Positions 1-6,959 are shown, numbered from the stretch's first letter. The stretch is DNA of 18,644 nt from Actinomycetes bacterium (GCA_021791615.1 JAJYWG010000468.1:1-18644), one strand, 5' to 3'. Notes: generated by a model not told the origin, from the letters alone. Numbers and translations are program-made.

Positions 1-102
1 GTCCACAACAGCACGGGCAGGCGCAAGCCGAGTCAGAGCCGTAAGGCCGAAGGCGGTTCCGTGAAGCCGACCATGCACAGCATGGAAAGCAGAGTGGCGT
101 GA
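1..102 (+). CDS. C-terminal tail of a TnpB-like (IS200/IS605) protein, partial
   Basis: Frame 1 is open from the window edge to TGA at 100-102 and ends in ...EGGSVKPTMHSMESRVA. This basic, Ser/Pro-rich tail resembles the disordered ends of actinobacterial TnpB proteins (RNA-guided nucleases of IS200/IS605 elements). No catalytic motif is in view because only about 33 residues are present. The call rests mainly on the hairpin that follows immediately, which looks like an IS605-type right end. It could instead be the end of an unrelated protein. The 5' part lies outside the window. Confidence 0.45.
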   Translation, partial: VHNSTGRRKPSQSRKAEGGSVKPTMHSMESRVA

Positions 103-146
103 ACAGCGCCACCGAAGCCCCGCCTTTTAGGGCGGGGTGGCGTCAC
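1..146 (+). mobile_element. Right end of an IS200/IS605-type element
   Basis: After the open frame stops, two mutually exclusive hairpins follow. The first pairs GTGGCG (94-99) with CGCCAC (107-112). The second pairs CCCCGCC (118-124) with GGCGGGG (131-137) across a TTTTAG loop, and can be extended by CGCCA (107-111) with TGGCG (138-142). A C-rich/G-rich hairpin followed by a short GTCAC-type end just after tnpB is typical of IS200/IS605 right ends, where the omega (guide) RNA scaffold is also encoded. The exact boundary near 146 is an estimate. Confidence 0.5.
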
Positions 147-508
147 GTTACTACTATCAGCGCAGCGGATGGAGCCCGACCGTCATGCCCGGTGGACCGC
201 CGCGCCAGAACGATGCCCGTCGCCTGCGACGCCCAGCGCCGAACGGCACTTCTCGGCGCGCCCCAACCGCAGGGCCACGGCACGTCCGAGTCGACGGCAG
301 GGGTGCGGGTGTTGGATCGCTGGAACCATCGTTCTGGGGTGCTCAAGCGACGATCGCGGTTCGTGGCCCCGCAACTCGCACGGAACCATTTGGACCACCT
401 TTTGTAGTTTGCCAACGTCCCTCGTCGTGCCGGACATCGATCCTTGACCCGGCGATCTGGACGGGGAGCGATCACCGTGGGCAAAGCCGAGAACGGCGGT
501 GCGCCGGC
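147..508. other. No convincing gene between the IS end and the def promoter
   Basis: Several frames are open in this GC-rich stretch on both strands, but none has a recognisable domain, a plausible start with ribosome binding site, or the expected codon pattern. There is a GGGGAG at about 460-465 upstream of a GTG at 477 that is in frame with def. This could give a 22-residue longer deformylase, but the leaderless start at 543 fits better. Otherwise I see nothing here; it may be flanking DNA disturbed by the insertion. Confidence 0.4.
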
Positions 509-536
509 TTGGAGCGCAGCATGTACCAAGTACGAT
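509..536 (+). promoter_or_regulatory. Leaderless promoter of def
   Basis: TTGGAG (509-514) and TACGAT (531-536) are separated by 16 bp. Six bases after the -10 box comes the GTG at 543, so transcription would start at or next to the start codon. No Shine-Dalgarno sequence precedes that GTG, which agrees with leaderless translation. Confidence 0.5.
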
Positions 537-542
537 GGCAGT

Positions 543-1064
543 GTGGCGACGTACCCCATCCGTCTCTACGGTGATCCGGTCCTACGGCGGGCGACCCGCG
601 AGGTCGACGAGATCGACGGTGCCGTGGCGAAGCTCGCCCAGGACATGATCGAGACGATGTACGACGCTCCGGGCACGGGTCTGGCGGCGAACCAAGTCGG
701 CGTCGAGCGGCGGATGTTCGTCTACGACGTCGGCCAGGGCCCGCGGACCATCATCAACCCCAAGATCATCGAGTCGGACGGGGAATGGGTCTACGACGAA
801 GGGTGCTTGTCGGTCCCTGGGCTGAGCTGGCCGATCGTCCGGCCGGACCGGGTGCACTTGGTCGGTCGCGACCTCGACGGGAACGAGGTGTCGATCGAGG
901 CCGACACCTTGGAGGGGCGGGTCTTCCAGCACGAGCTCGACCACCTCGACGGCGTGCTGCTGGTCGAGCGCCTCGACGAGGACCAGCGCCGTGAAGCAGT
1001 GAGGATTCTTCGGTCGCGCAATCTGACAGTACGTCTCGATCCCGACGGCCTCTCCAGGGCCTGA
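543..1064 (+). CDS. def: Peptide deformylase
   Basis: Removes the formyl group from the N-terminal Met of nascent proteins in the cytoplasm, using a bound metal. All three family motifs are visible: GTGLAANQVG (motif 1, GxGLAAxQ), EGCLSVPG (motif 2, EGCLS with the metal-binding Cys) and HELDHLDGVL (motif 3, HExDH with both His ligands and the catalytic Glu). The 173-aa length is normal for the family. I chose GTG 543 because it begins the conserved N-terminus (ATYPIRLYGDPVLRR) and lies 6 nt after a TACGAT -10 box. GTG 477 or ATG 444 would add a tail that does not look like the family. The gene is monocistronic and converges on the methyltransferase at 1109. Confidence 0.95.
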   Translation: MATYPIRLYGDPVLRRATREVDEIDGAVAKLAQDMIETMYDAPGTGLAANQVGVERRMFVYDVGQGPRTIINPKIIESDGEWVYDEGCLSVPGLSWPIVRPDRVHLVGRDLDGNEVSIEADTLEGRVFQHELDHLDGVLLVERLDEDQRREAVRILRSRNLTVRLDPDGLSRA

Positions 1065-1072
1065 GCGGTACA

Positions 1073-1086
1073 CCGGGCAAGCCCGG
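1073..1086. terminator. Possible bidirectional terminator hairpin
   Basis: CCGGGC (1073-1078) and GCCCGG (1081-1086) form a perfect 6-bp inverted repeat with two bases between them. It lies between the convergent stops of def and the methyltransferase. There is no T-tract, so termination activity is uncertain. Confidence 0.3.
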
Positions 1087-1108
1087 GGCGTCAGTGGCGT
1101 CGAGGATG

Positions 1109-1729
1109 TCAGGTAGCCGCGGGTCGCCGGCCTACGCCTCGGATCGTCGGGCGCACGATCCCGGGAGCCTTGCGCATGCTCTCGCGTTCGATGCGTTCGA
1201 TCGTGAAACCGGTCCGCACGATGGCATCCTCGGTACGTCTGGTGAGATGGCAGTTGCCCGAGAGGAGCCGCCACCCCGGCTCGATCCGCCGCTGCCAGGC
1301 AAGACGTGAGGGGCGGTCGACGGCGGCGACGTGTTCCATGAACACCAGCCGGCCGCCGGGGCGGAGCACCCGATGGATCTCGGAGAGGGCGGCGTCGGGG
1401 TCGCGCACCGAGCAGAGCACGAGCGTCGCCACGACTGCGTCGAACGACGACGCTTCGAACGGGAGGCGTTCTGCCGGGGCATCCACCACGGTGGCCCGGC
1501 GCCGGGCGGCGACCGGCTCGAGGAGCCTCCTCATGTGCCGGTCGGGCTCGGACAGGACCAGCTCGGTGACTTCGGCAGGGTAGAGGGCGACGTTGGCGCC
1601 GGTCCCCGCGCCGACTTCGAGGACCGAGCCCCCGAGGCCAGCCAGCAGCTCGGCGCGCCACTCGCTGAGGCAGGCCTCCTCGACACCGTGCATGAAGCGG
1701 TCGTAGAGGGCCGCTGCCGGCTTCAGCAT
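1109..1729 (-). CDS. Class I SAM-dependent methyltransferase (Methyltransf_11 type)
   Basis: Likely a cytoplasmic methyltransferase of unknown substrate. The Rossmann signature is clear: motif I VLEVGAGTG (residues 36-44), an acidic ribose-binding residue in LSEPD (Glu61), DAPAERLPF (83-91), DAVVATLVLCSV (motif IV region) and VLRPGGRLVFMEH (121-133). The UbiE/Coq5-like layout resembles small-molecule or lipid methyltransferases. Length is 206 aa from ATG 1729, which starts at the family-like MLKPAAALYDRFM and has AGAAGG-like purines upstream; the open frame runs further to 1852, but that would overlap the preceding gene. It lies 73 bp downstream of the CsoR-type gene on the same strand, so it is probably under that repressor's promoter. 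The substrate cannot be read from sequence. Confidence 0.85.
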   Translation of the reverse strand: MLKPAAALYDRFMHGVEEACLSEWRAELLAGLGGSVLEVGAGTGANVALYPAEVTELVLSEPDRHMRRLLEPVAARRRATVVDAPAERLPFEASSFDAVVATLVLCSVRDPDAALSEIHRVLRPGGRLVFMEHVAAVDRPSRLAWQRRIEPGWRLLSGNCHLTRRTEDAIVRTGFTIERIERESMRKAPGIVRPTIRGVGRRPAAT

Positions 1730-1802
1730 GCCGGCCTTCTCGTCGCTCTGGCGGCAGGCGCCAATGAGCCGCCGGTGAGTGAGCGGGCGCCGGTCCCTGC
1801 GC

Positions 1803-2072
1803 TCATGCCAGAGAGAGGAAGAGCTCTTCCATGCGCCGAGCCCGACTGGCATCCCCGGCGCCGTCAGCTCCCGCCTCGAAGCACTGGCGCATACCCGACG
1901 CCACGATCTTGACCCCAGCTCTGCTGAGGGCGCGGCTCGCCGCTGCGAGCTGGGTCACCACGTCCTCGCAGTCGCGGCCGTCGTCGATCATGCGGACGAT
2001 GCCGGCGAGCTGCCCTTCGACACGGCGCAGTCGTGCCCTCACCTGTGCCGCGGTGGACTCGTCCAGCTGCAT
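1803..2072 (-). CDS. CsoR/RcnR/CstR-family transcriptional repressor
   Basis: An 89-aa all-helical repressor of the DUF156 (metal/sulfur-sensing) family. The family signature ARLRRVEGQLAGIVRMIDDGRDCEDVVTQL is present at 13-42. Copper-sensing CsoR uses a Cys-His-Cys set (Cys36, His61, Cys65 in M. tuberculosis). Here Cys35 and Cys64 are kept but the His position is Gly60, which is more like the two-Cys persulfide sensor CstR. A copper function is therefore doubtful; persulfide or another ligand is my inference. A perfect 14-bp palindrome sits in its promoter, so autoregulation is likely. The methyltransferase follows on the same strand and a sulfate-exporter-like transporter lies upstream. Confidence 0.88.
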   Translation of the reverse strand: MQLDESTAAQVRARLRRVEGQLAGIVRMIDDGRDCEDVVTQLAAASRALSRAGVKIVASGMRQCFEAGADGAGDASRARRMEELFLSLA

Positions 2073-2078
2073 AGGCAG

Positions 2079-2107
2079 ACCCTACATACCCCATGGGGTA
2101 CTGGCAA
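2079..2107 (-). promoter_or_regulatory. Promoter of the csoR-like gene
   Basis: On the minus strand TTGCCA (2107-2102) and TAGGGT (2084-2079) are spaced by 17 bp. Six bases follow to the ATG at 2072, so the mRNA is probably leaderless. Confidence 0.55.
2087..2100. promoter_or_regulatory. CsoR/CstR-type operator
   Basis: TACCCCATGGGGTA is a perfect 14-bp palindrome lying wholly in the spacer between the -35 and -10 boxes of the csoR-like gene. It matches the known style of CsoR/CstR operators (TACCCC...GGGGTA). Binding here would block RNA polymerase. Confidence 0.7.
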
Positions 2108-2150
2108 GCGCGCGATGCCGGCGGGGACGCGCCTGGCGGGCCAACAATGC

Positions 2151-3272
2151 TCAGTGGAGGGTGCCGGTTGCCGCCTGGAGCCCGAGGCTGGTCGATGCGA
2201 CGACGATCCAGAGCACCGCACCGAGTGCCAGCGGACGCAGGCCGGTCCGGCGGATGTCGCGGAAGCGAGTGGAGAGCCCGATGGCCGCCAGGGCGATGGT
2301 GATCATGAACTGCGCAAGGTCGGAGAGCCCTCCGTGCCAACTGCCCGGGATCCAGCCGAACGTGTTGATGGTGACCGCGAGGAGGAACCACCCGATGAAG
2401 ATCGGCAGGACCGGTGCGAGACGGCGGTGGAGCCGGACCCGCTCGACCGCGGGGTCCTCGGGGCCGCGTGAACGGCTGCGCCAGATGCCGAGGCCGATGG
2501 CGATGGGGATGATCATGAGGGTTCGGGTGAGCTTGACGACCACCGCCGTCGAGGTCGCGCCGTGCCCGAAGATGGTCGAGGCTGCGACGACCGACGACAG
2601 GTCGTTGATCGCCGTCCCTGCCCACAAGCCGAAGGAGTGGGGCCCGAGGTGCAGCAGACGGCCGATGGTCGGGAACGTGAGCACGGCCAGCACGTTGAAG
2701 GTGAAGATGGTGGCGATTGCGTAGGACACGTCCACTTCGGGGGCGTCGATCACGGCGTCGGTGGCGGCGATCGCCGACGCACCGCAGATCCCGGTGCCGA
2801 CTCCGATCAGGGTCCGCAGGTCGCGGTCGATGTGAAGGAGACGGCCGACAAGGGCGGCGGCCAGGAGCGCGACAGACAGCGTCCCCAAGAGCACCGGCAG
2901 TGACGAGGAACCGGTCGCCAGGACCTGGCGGAACGACAGCACGGTCCCGAAGACGACGATCGACGTCTGCAGTACCGCTTTGGAGGAGAAGTGGATGCCG
3001 GGCCGCAACGCATCCGCAGGCGGCCGGAGGACCGCGATCACGATGCCGATCAGGATGGCGATCACCGGCGCGCCCACCACGGCGGCGAAGTGCCCGGCGA
3101 CCGTGGCGACCACGGCGATCGCCAATGCGAGCCCCAGTCCCGGGATGATCGCAACCAGGTGGGCACGGCTCCAGCGGCCGACGGGCTGGGGTGCAGGCGC
3201 GTCGGTGGTCGGGAGCTCGGTGGCGGCGAGGTCGGTGGCCGGTCCGGCCAATGGGGGCGTCGGGAAGTCCAC
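2151..3272 (-). CDS. YeiH-family (putative sulfate exporter) membrane transporter
   Basis: A 373-aa integral membrane protein of the UPF0324/YeiH (PSE) family, annotated in databases as putative sulfate exporters; the real substrate is not firmly known. About ten hydrophobic helices can be seen from residue 38 on. Family signatures are GTGICGASAIAATDAV (159-174), the GTAINDLSSVVAAS stretch (219-232) and KLTRTLMIIP (247-256). The first ~37 residues are a Pro/Ala-rich cytoplasmic tail. GTG 3272 was chosen because it precedes this tail and leaves a 70-bp divergent gap to the LysR gene; upstream extension is shadow sequence. The divergent YeiH/LysR arrangement matches enteric yeiH-yeiE and suggests control by the LysR protein. 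Confidence 0.88.
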   Translation of the reverse strand: MDFPTPPLAGPATDLAATELPTTDAPAPQPVGRWSRAHLVAIIPGLGLALAIAVVATVAGHFAAVVGAPVIAILIGIVIAVLRPPADALRPGIHFSSKAVLQTSIVVFGTVLSFRQVLATGSSSLPVLLGTLSVALLAAALVGRLLHIDRDLRTLIGVGTGICGASAIAATDAVIDAPEVDVSYAIATIFTFNVLAVLTFPTIGRLLHLGPHSFGLWAGTAINDLSSVVAASTIFGHGATSTAVVVKLTRTLMIIPIAIGLGIWRSRSRGPEDPAVERVRLHRRLAPVLPIFIGWFLLAVTINTFGWIPGSWHGGLSDLAQFMITIALAAIGLSTRFRDIRRTGLRPLALGAVLWIVVASTSLGLQAATGTLH

Positions 3273-3329
3273 GTTCCCAGCCTGAGGGTAGGAGCAGCGC
3301 AGAGGAAGTGCGATTCTCCTTGCGTACCG

Positions 3330-3344
3330 ATAATGTTTCCTTAT
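3330..3344. promoter_or_regulatory. Promoter and possible LysR operator in the yeiH-lysR gap
   Basis: TAATGT (3331-3336) lies 6 nt before the ATG at 3343, a leaderless -10 box. The same bases form ATAA-N7-TTAT (3330-3344), a short inverted repeat of the AT-rich kind LysR proteins bind. No good -35 box is seen, as is common for activator-dependent promoters. Confidence 0.4.
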
Positions 3345-4260
3345 GCCTCTGCCCGAGCCGGTCCCGGACCTGGTCTCGCTCGACCTGCTCGACAGCGTGG
3401 TCCAGCTCGGGTCGATCCGACGGGCCGCCGTGGCCCATGGCATCAGCCAGCCGGCCGCCAGCATGCGATTGCGGGTCCTCGAACGGGCTCTGGGCCTCGC
3501 CTTGCTGGATCGCTCCGGTGGCCGGGCAACGCCAACCCTTGCCGGTGAGGCGGTGAACGAATGGGGTCGGCGCGTCCTCGACGCGACGCGCGACCTGCTC
3601 ACCGGAGCCGAGGCGTTGCGTCACGACGGACGGACGCAAGTGCGGATCGCCGCCAGCATGACGGTTGCCGAGTACCTCGTGCCCGGGTGGCTCCAGCGCA
3701 TGGCCCTCGCGATGCCCGAGGTGACGGCGTCGCTCCAGATGGGCAATTCGGAGCAGGTGGCCGCAGTGGTGGCTGCCGGGGGGGCCGATCTCGGGTTCGT
3801 CGAGGGTCACGCCGTCCCGGCAGGGATGGAGAGCCGCACTGTCGTGGCCGACGAGCTGGTGGTAGTGGTGACACCGTCGCACCCGTGGGCCCGCCGCCGC
3901 CGGCCCGTCAGCGCAGACGAGCTCGCGAGGACCCCTCTCGTCGTGCGCGAACGGGGATCGGGCACGAGGGATGTGCTCGAGACCGCGCTCGGCCGCTTGG
4001 ACCTCACGGTCACGGCTCGAGTCGAGCTGGGCTCGACGACGGCGATCAAGACGGCGATCCAATCGGGCACGGGTCCCTCCGTGCTGAGCTCGCTGGCCGT
4101 ACGGGCAGAGACCGAGGACGGGCGGCTGGTCGTCGTGCCCGTGGCCGACCTCGCGCTCCGCCGGGCGATCCGAGCCGTGTGGGCCGAGGGCCGGCCGCTC
4201 TCGAGGGCGGCCGCCGGGTTCTTGGCCGCCGCGGGGCACCATCGGGCCGCGGGGCCCTGA
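3343..4260 (+). CDS. LysR-family transcriptional regulator, YeiE-like
   Basis: A 305-aa regulator with an N-terminal winged helix-turn-helix (about residues 10-68; SIRRAAVAHGISQPAASMRLRVLERALGLALLDRS) and a C-terminal two-lobe periplasmic-binding-like effector domain (about 95-295). It is transcribed away from the YeiH-type gene, as yeiE is from yeiH in enterobacteria, where YeiE has been linked to sulfite response. By context it probably regulates the transporter and itself. The ligand cannot be read from the sequence. It converges with another LysR gene 13 bp past its stop. Confidence 0.9.
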   Translation: MPLPEPVPDLVSLDLLDSVVQLGSIRRAAVAHGISQPAASMRLRVLERALGLALLDRSGGRATPTLAGEAVNEWGRRVLDATRDLLTGAEALRHDGRTQVRIAASMTVAEYLVPGWLQRMALAMPEVTASLQMGNSEQVAAVVAAGGADLGFVEGHAVPAGMESRTVVADELVVVVTPSHPWARRRRPVSADELARTPLVVRERGSGTRDVLETALGRLDLTVTARVELGSTTAIKTAIQSGTGPSVLSSLAVRAETEDGRLVVVPVADLALRRAIRAVWAEGRPLSRAAAGFLAAAGHHRAAGP

Positions 4261-4273
4261 ACGGGCGGACCCG

Positions 4274-5302
4274 TCAGGAAGCGCGCGTGCCGGCGACCGG
4301 GTGGAGACCGCTCGGCACGTGATCGGCCTCTTGGACGATGACGTAGAGCAGGTCGATCACCGCACGCGTCGGTGCCGAGGGCAGCCCGCGGCTCCGCAGT
4401 GCGACGCCAACTTGGCGCCGGGGGAAGCCCTCGATCGGGATGAGACGGAACCGGTCCCTCTGGTTGCCCGGAACCGCCGATGCCGGGAGGATGGCCGGGC
4501 CGTACCCGTCGAACGTGAGGGAGGCGATCATACGGAGGCCGTCGACTTCGATCGAGGGGTGGAGCACGACACCTGCCGGCCGCACGGTCGCATCGATCTC
4601 GTCGCGCAATGCGGTGCCCGGCAGTGGGAGGAGCAGCTCGAGGTCGCCCAGTGCCGACACCGCGATCGGCGGCAGCGCGTCCGGCTCGGCATCGATCCCG
4701 CCGCTGCCGCCATCGTGGGCACCCGTGCCCGGGGTCGAGCCGTTCGCCAGGTGCCGCTGCGACGCGGTCGCGCCCTTGGCGACCAGTGGATGGTCGGCAG
4801 GGACCACGAGCACGAGGTCTTCTTCGAACAGCGGCGAGGCCGCCAGCTCGTCGCCGGGCACCGGCATCGTGACCACCGCCAAGTCGAGCTGGCCCGAGAC
4901 CAAGCGCGGCTCGAGCGTGGTGCTCGTGCCGTCGGCCACGGTCATCTGGACCCGGGGGTAGCGCTCCCGAAGGCGGCTGAACAGACGAGGCACCAGCCAT
5001 CGTCCGGTGGTGCCGATCATCCCGACCCGGACCGTGCCGCTCACGTCATGGCGCATCGCGCCCACGTCAGCCACCATCGCGTCCATCTCGGCCAGCATCC
5101 GCCGGGTCCGGGCGACCACGACCTCGCCTTCCTCGGTCAGCCGGCCGCTCGAGCGGTCGACCAGCATCACGTCCATCTCCCTCTCCAAGCGGGCCACATG
5201 GGCCGAGACGTTGGATTGGACGGTGCCGAGGGACTCGGCAGCGGCCGAGAAGCTCCCGGTGTCGGCGATGCCGACCAGTGCTTGCAGATGTTTTATGTCC
5301 AC
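4274..5302 (-). CDS. LysR-family transcriptional regulator
   Basis: A 342-aa LysR protein. The HTH is at residues 1-60 (MDIKHLQALVGIADTGSFSAAAESLGTVQSNVSAHVARLEREM) and the effector-binding domain at about 90-320. It is longer than the usual ~300 aa because of a Gly/Ser/Asp-rich loop at about 185-212 between the two lobes, and it has a short C-terminal extension. The start is GTG 5302, directly at the conserved DIKHLQ. No ribosome binding site is evident. It is divergent from the HAD-PlsC gene across a 259-bp region with direct repeats, so it may regulate that operon, but nothing proves this. Confidence 0.9.
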   Translation of the reverse strand: MDIKHLQALVGIADTGSFSAAAESLGTVQSNVSAHVARLEREMDVMLVDRSSGRLTEEGEVVVARTRRMLAEMDAMVADVGAMRHDVSGTVRVGMIGTTGRWLVPRLFSRLRERYPRVQMTVADGTSTTLEPRLVSGQLDLAVVTMPVPGDELAASPLFEEDLVLVVPADHPLVAKGATASQRHLANGSTPGTGAHDGGSGGIDAEPDALPPIAVSALGDLELLLPLPGTALRDEIDATVRPAGVVLHPSIEVDGLRMIASLTFDGYGPAILPASAVPGNQRDRFRLIPIEGFPRRQVGVALRSRGLPSAPTRAVIDLLYVIVQEADHVPSGLHPVAGTRAS

Positions 5303-5348
5303 GGGGTCACACTTCGTTCTGACGCTAGCTGGCGTTCACAGCCTGATC

Positions 5349-5366
5349 TGATAAGACGATGATAAG
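5349..5366. promoter_or_regulatory. Direct repeat TGATAAG x2, candidate regulator site
   Basis: TGATAAG occurs at 5349-5355 and 5360-5366, 11 bp apart (one helical turn), in the LysR/HAD-PlsC divergent gap. The second copy continues into GATA-AG-TATC. This AT-rich pair stands out against the GC-rich background and lies just upstream of the promoter at 5383. Confidence 0.3.
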
Positions 5367-5382
5367 TATCTCACGAAACTGC

Positions 5383-5411
5383 TTGACAGATTGGACGCGA
5401 TCCGCCAGAAT
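5383..5411 (+). promoter_or_regulatory. Consensus-like sigma-70 promoter upstream of HAD-PlsC
   Basis: TTGACA (5383-5388), a 17-bp spacer and CAGAAT (5406-5411). This is the closest match to a housekeeping promoter in the window. Transcription would begin near 5418, giving a leader of about 145 nt before the HAD-PlsC gene that contains the large hairpin. Confidence 0.6.
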
Positions 5412-5464
5412 GGCAACAGACCGCAGGGAAACCGGAATCCCCCCCTCCGTTCCTGGCGAGTCGA

Positions 5465-5501
5465 GTGAAGGGATCGCCTCCCCCCCCGGCGATCCCTTCA
5501 C
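5465..5501 (+). ncRNA. Structured leader: 14-bp hairpin with C-rich loop
   Basis: GTGAAGGGATCGCC (5465-5478) and GGCGATCCCTTCAC (5488-5501) are perfectly complementary around a nine-base loop of one T and eight Cs. Downstream GGGGAGG (5510-5516) can pair with the C-rich loop, and with CCTCCCC (5477-5483) if the stem top opens, allowing a pseudoknot. The region lies between divergent genes, so a terminator is not expected. A regulatory leader, attenuator or small RNA are the options; which one is unknown. Confidence 0.45.
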
Positions 5502-5546
5502 CGCGTTCAGGGGAGGTTTCGGCTGCGGAGCGCGTGCCAGAGGTTG

Positions 5547-5552
5547 GTAGCC
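5547..5552 (+). promoter_or_regulatory. Second, proximal -10 box for HAD-PlsC
   Basis: TAGCCT lies 9 nt before the GTG at 5562, in the pattern seen before other genes of this window. It would give a mRNA with almost no leader, bypassing the hairpin at 5465-5501. Confidence 0.3.
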
Positions 5553-5561
5553 TCCCGGGAC

Positions 5562-6959
5562 GTGGGCACCGTGTTCGTCGACCTGGATCGGACCCTCCTG
5601 CGGCAGGCCAGCGGACCGGTCCTCCACTCCGCTCTGGAAGCCGAAGGCGTCGTCCGGTCGGGCCGAACCGTCCCCGGTGACCGCTTGCTCTACGCACTCT
5701 ACGACCGGTTCGGGGAGAACCTCTTCGCGATGGCGCTGGCCCGGAGCGCGGCGCTCATGGCCCGGGGCTGGTCCCAAGAAGGGGTGCGCCGGGCCGGTCG
5801 CCGGGCGGTGGGCGAGCTTGCAGCCCTCGTCGCTCCCTTTGCGCCGGGGATCCTCGCGTCCCTGCGCGACGAGGGGTACCGGATCGTCCTGTCCAGCACC
5901 ACGCCAAAGGACATGATCGCTCCGTTTGCCGAGGCGTGGGGGTTCGACGACGTCATCGCGACCGTCTACGAGGTGGCCGGGGGCTCCTACACGGGTCGTT
6001 TGGAGGGGGGGTTCGTCTGGGGCGTGGGCAAGCTCATCGCCGTCCGCCGCTGGGCCAAGGAGCACGGAGAGGACCTGGCCGCGTGCCATGCCTGCTCGGA
6101 CAGCTTCTTCGACGTCCCGCTCCTCTCGAGCGTCGGCATGCCCCACGCGGTGAACCCTGATCCCAGCCTGGAGGCGGTCGCCGTGCTGCGCCGCTGGCCG
6201 ATCGAGCACTGGGACCGCCCACCGGGAGTACCGTCGATCGCCGGGCTCGAGCCCTACCACCTGCTGCGCCCGTTCGTCGGACCCCAGGCGTTCCCCTACG
6301 CCCGCTTCGACATCGCCGGCATCGAGCACGTGCCCCGCCAGGGACCCGCCATCTTGGCTGCCAACCACCGGAGCTACTTCGACGTCGCGGCGCTGGCCGT
6401 GGTGGCCGCGCGGATTGGCCGACCGGTGAGGTTCCTCGCAAAAAAGGAGCTCTTCGACGTGCCCGGCCTCGGGTGGGCGGCTCGCTCGCTCGGCGGCATC
6501 CCCGTCGACCGGGGCGGGCGCTCCGACCTCTCGCTGCGCCAGGCTGAAGCAGCACTCAGGGCCGGAGAGGTCGTGATCGTCCTGCCCGAGGGGACCATCC
6601 CGCGAGGCGAAGCGTTCTTCGACCCGCTCCTCCAGGGCAAGACCGGCACGGTCAGGCTGGCGTCGGCTACCGGTGCCCCGGTCGTCCCGGTCGGCTTGTG
6701 GGGGACCGAGCGGGTGTGGCCGCGATCGGCGCGCTCGCCGCGGGTGACCGAGCTGCGGCACCCACCGCTCGTCCAGGTCAGGGTCGGGCGAGCGGTGCCG
6801 CTGGGCGGCAATGACGCAGTCGCCGACACCCGTACGGTGATGGACGCGATCTCGTCCCTCCTGCCCGAGGAGGCTCGGGTCCACCGGGTCCCGAGCGCCG
6901 AGGAGCTGGCGCGGACTTACCCGCGACGGCAGTCGGCCGGCCGGGCGAGCCAGGAGTGA
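5562..6959 (+). CDS. HAD-IB phosphatase / PlsC acyltransferase fusion protein
   Basis: A 465-aa two-domain enzyme. The N-terminal HAD-IB (SerB-like) domain (about 1-225) has DLDRT (Asp7, Asp9), the Ser/Thr motif in RIVLSSTTPKD, a Lys near 157 (GKLI) and DSFFD (180-184), so the catalytic set looks complete. The C-terminal PlsC domain (about 240-440) has NHRSYFD (HX4D at 269-274) and LPEGTIPRG (EGT at 343-345). Similar fusions are known in actinobacteria and are thought to act in phospholipid synthesis: acylating lysophosphatidate and possibly dephosphorylating a phospho-intermediate. GTG 5562 was chosen because it lies just before the first HAD strand, 9 nt after TAGCCT; TTG 5544 and GTG 5571 are alternatives. 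The stop overlaps the murT start by 4 bp (GTGA). Confidence 0.88.
   Translation: MGTVFVDLDRTLLRQASGPVLHSALEAEGVVRSGRTVPGDRLLYALYDRFGENLFAMALARSAALMARGWSQEGVRRAGRRAVGELAALVAPFAPGILASLRDEGYRIVLSSTTPKDMIAPFAEAWGFDDVIATVYEVAGGSYTGRLEGGFVWGVGKLIAVRRWAKEHGEDLAACHACSDSFFDVPLLSSVGMPHAVNPDPSLEAVAVLRRWPIEHWDRPPGVPSIAGLEPYHLLRPFVGPQAFPYARFDIAGIEHVPRQGPAILAANHRSYFDVAALAVVAARIGRPVRFLAKKELFDVPGLGWAARSLGGIPVDRGGRSDLSLRQAEAALRAGEVVIVLPEGTIPRGEAFFDPLLQGKTGTVRLASATGAPVVPVGLWGTERVWPRSARSPRVTELRHPPLVQVRVGRAVPLGGNDAVADTRTVMDAISSLLPEEARVHRVPSAEELARTYPRRQSAGRASQE

Noticed and set aside
444..542. Longer N-terminus for peptide deformylase (ATG 444 or GTG 477)
   Set aside because: The added residues do not look like the family, and a -35/-10 pair fits a leaderless start at GTG 543. 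The GGGGAG before GTG 477 leaves some doubt.
137..574. Open frames on both strands between the IS end and def
   Set aside because: No recognisable domain, unlikely composition and overlap among all frames; probably noncoding.
1730..1852. Extended N-terminus of the methyltransferase
   Set aside because: It would overlap the csoR-like gene by 50 bp and adds a low-similarity Arg-rich stretch; ATG 1729 starts at the family-like MLKPAAALYDRF.
1864..4242. Very long minus-strand open frame (792 codons) across yeiH and lysR
   Set aside because: It is Arg/Pro/Gly-rich with no domain and lies out of frame with clear YeiH and LysR proteins; long shadow frames are expected in high-GC DNA.
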